This document shows, one piece after another, positions 14,940-15,978 of a stretch of DNA of 15,978 bases. The position numbers were made by a program, and so were the translations under genes. Location of the stretch: positions 1 to 15,978 of the forward strand of contig DLGZ01000062.1 in assembly GCA_002482965.1 (NCBI GenBank), written 5' to 3'. How positions within the stretch are numbered: the stretch's first letter is position 1; every line of letters begins with the position of its first letter. Origin of the DNA: Verrucomicrobiaceae bacterium UBA7681. Lineage in GTDB: Bacteria > Verrucomicrobiota > Verrucomicrobiia > Verrucomicrobiales > Verrucomicrobiaceae. The notes beneath the pieces are model-generated. The model did not search any database and was not told the origin of the DNA. It saw only the letters and a list, made by a program, of their open reading frames with translations.

Positions 14940-15111
14940 GCCGGTCAGCCACCGCATACCATAAAACACTCGAACACCACACCCACGTCACCCCCCATCG
15001 GCCCTATACGCCCTATCAGACCTATTCCAGTGGCATGCTAAATGCATCCAGTACTTCCGCATTCGTCATTCGTCCGTTGCCCCCTCCCCCCCCACCAGCG
15101 TATCCCCTCCC

Positions 15112-15681
15112 ATGCCGGCACCTGACATCAAAGTAAACGAAGTCCTCCCGCCCGAGCCGATCAATCCCATCGCCGCCAAGCTCGCCAGCAGCAAAGACCC
15201 CGTCAACAACGCCGCCGCCCGCATCCTCACCAAGTACCTCGACGAGCTCATGCGCGTCCCCGGCACCAACGTCCGCTTCGGGCTCGATCCCATCCTCGCC
15301 CTCATCCCCGCCCTTGGCGACACCGTCGCCTCCGGTGCCGGCTTCATCATCCTGCTCGATGCCCTCCGCTCCGGCATCCCCATCCCCGTCTTCCTGCGCA
15401 TGGCGCTGAATATGGGCATCAATTTCCTCATCGGCCTCATCCCCGGCGCGGGAGCCATCGCCTCCATCTTCTTCAAATCCAACTCCCGCAATTTGAAGCT
15501 CCTCATCGCCTGGCAGGCCGGGCATAAGGACAAAGTCCAGCGCAGCACCTTCCACTTCTACTTCGGCATCTTCCTCCTCATCGCCATGGTCATCGGCTTC
15601 ATCGCCATCGCCTGGGCCTTCTACGCCTGGCTCTTCTACTCCGTCGCCCAGGCCCTCCTCCACGCCCTAGGCTTCAGTTAA
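15112..15681 (+). CDS. DUF4112 domain membrane protein (189 aa)
   Basis: The central part matches the DUF4112 family (PF13430): LDELMRVPGTNVRFGLDPIL at about 43-62, ALIPALGDTVASG (64-76), a hydrophobic helix with AGFIILLDALRSGIP, then RMALNMGINFLIGLIPGAGA (about 97-116) and FFKSNSRNLKLL. The paired DP-x-LAL-IP-x-x-GD and N-x-x-IDxLxG-x-IP motifs are the hallmark; here the usual Asp in the second is replaced by Asn (GINFLIG). The C-terminus has a long hydrophobic segment (about 144-185, including FYFGIFLLIAMVIGFIAIAW), probably one or two transmembrane helices in addition to the core. The protein is therefore inner-membrane. The family's function is unknown. It stands alone after rho, too far (347 bp) for obvious coupling. 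The ATG at 15112 is the first good start. Confidence 0.9.
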   Translation: MPAPDIKVNEVLPPEPINPIAAKLASSKDPVNNAAARILTKYLDELMRVPGTNVRFGLDPILALIPALGDTVASGAGFIILLDALRSGIPIPVFLRMALNMGINFLIGLIPGAGAIASIFFKSNSRNLKLLIAWQAGHKDKVQRSTFHFYFGIFLLIAMVIGFIAIAWAFYAWLFYSVAQALLHALGFS

Positions 15682-15845
15682 GCAAAGCCTCTGAAGTACG
15701 ATGAGCACTCATGCCCGTCGACCAGCGCCCCGCCCCACATGGCAAACCATACCCATCACCCCGCCCCGTCACCCGCGCAGGCCCGACACCTCAAAAATCA
15801 GCAATCCTTGCTCATCAATCCTCAATCACTCACACCCACCACCGT

Positions 15846-15977
15846 CTAGATCCCCCCGATTGACGATCCACCACACCAACTCCCCTCAAAATCCCTCAAG
15901 CCACCCCGCATCCCCCCATGCAGCGTGGCTTTTTCATGCCCCGGCCACGCCCCGCGGTGCAGGTTCAGGACATAGGT
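15846..15977 (-). CDS. Possible C-terminal end of a minus-strand gene entering from the right
   Basis: A frame open from the window edge to a TAG at 15848-15846 gives 43 codons. The first half, TYVLNLHRGAWPGHEKATLH, has coding-like composition with G- or C-ending codons. The second half is Gly/Trp/Arg-rich and looks like read-through of a G-rich strand. I recognise no family. It could be the end of a real gene, a relic, or a dispersed repeat that happens to be open; the hairpin at 15923-15950 lies within it. Confidence 0.25.
   Translation of the reverse strand, partial: TYVLNLHRGAWPGHEKATLHGGMRGGLRDFEGSWCGGSSIGGI
15923..15950. repeat. Hairpin near the right edge
   Basis: GCGTGGC (15923-15929) pairs perfectly with GCCACGC (15944-15950) around a 14-nt loop that contains T5 on the + strand. 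It lies within the possible minus-strand frame end and may be a dispersed palindrome. There is no T-tract after either arm. Confidence 0.5.
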
Positions 15978-15978
15978 A

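Larger units (their letters stand above)
14765..15111. other. Intergenic region between rho and the DUF4112 gene
   Basis: This region holds the two hairpins listed separately (14800-14847 and 14894-14939). It also has three imperfect 9-bp units with the core CCTAT (15002-15028), two tandem ATTCGTC units (15061-15074) and C-rich tracts just before the DUF4112 start. No gene is supported. No promoter or ribosome-binding site for the DUF4112 gene could be fixed. Confidence 0.5.
15682..15978. other. C-rich intergenic stretch at the right edge
   Basis: No plus-strand gene is supported. The first 160 bp are very poor in G (15781-15840: 26 C, 4 G) and contain only a small ATGAG/CTCAT palindrome at about 15700-15711. 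The right end holds a hairpin (15923-15950) and a possible minus-strand reading-frame end, listed separately. No terminator for the DUF4112 gene is evident. Confidence 0.5.

Noticed and set aside
15002..15074. CCTAT-containing 9-bp units and doubled ATTCGTC, as a CRISPR-like or origin repeat
   Set aside because: The units are few, short and imperfect, without spacers; they are simple local duplications.

Overview
The window looks like chromosomal DNA of a Verrucomicrobiota bacterium, probably from the Verrucomicrobiaceae/Prosthecobacter neighbourhood. The grounds are a high GC content, a DUF1549/DUF1553 secreted protein and a DUF1501 protein (families greatly expanded in Planctomycetes and Verrucomicrobia), a Rho factor with a long disordered N-terminal extension, a RAYT-type transposase, and many GC-rich palindromes between genes. 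The genus is an inference from protein style, not from a search.

Layout. 1-3600: a small two-CBS-domain protein (+), an intergenic stretch with three consecutive hairpins, and a large exported TPR protein (+). 3675-6029: a DUF1501 protein (-), divergent from a small exported protein of unknown function (+). 6057-7255: two direct copies of a 38-39 bp element, then a RAYT/Y1 transposase (+). 7309-9095: a frameshifted gene relic (-) abutting the 3' end of a secreted leucine-rich-repeat protein (-). 9527-11653: the DUF1549/DUF1553 protein (-). 12066-14764: yebC and rho, tightly linked (+), followed by two large hairpins. 15112-15681: a DUF4112 membrane protein (+). At the right edge there is a possible end of a minus-strand reading frame.

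How the genes relate. yebC-rho is a housekeeping unit of gene-expression control (translation through polyproline/stalling sites, and transcription termination). The DUF1553 and DUF1501 genes normally stand side by side as a pair thought to act in the periplasm or at the cell surface; here about 4.4 kb containing the LRR gene, the relic, the transposase and a small exported protein lies between them.

The most informative large-scale signal is base composition. The + strand is strongly C-rich and G-poor almost throughout, so plus-strand genes use C-ending codons and minus-strand genes use G-ending codons. Only about 7390-9350, holding the LRR gene and its upstream region, is balanced for G and C. 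Together with the relic at its edge this suggests a later arrival. I see no CRISPR array, defence island, phage module, rRNA or tRNA, and no clear new multi-gene system. The second-look items are the RAYT repeats, the LRR island with its relic junction, the shared palindrome family and the unusual Rho.
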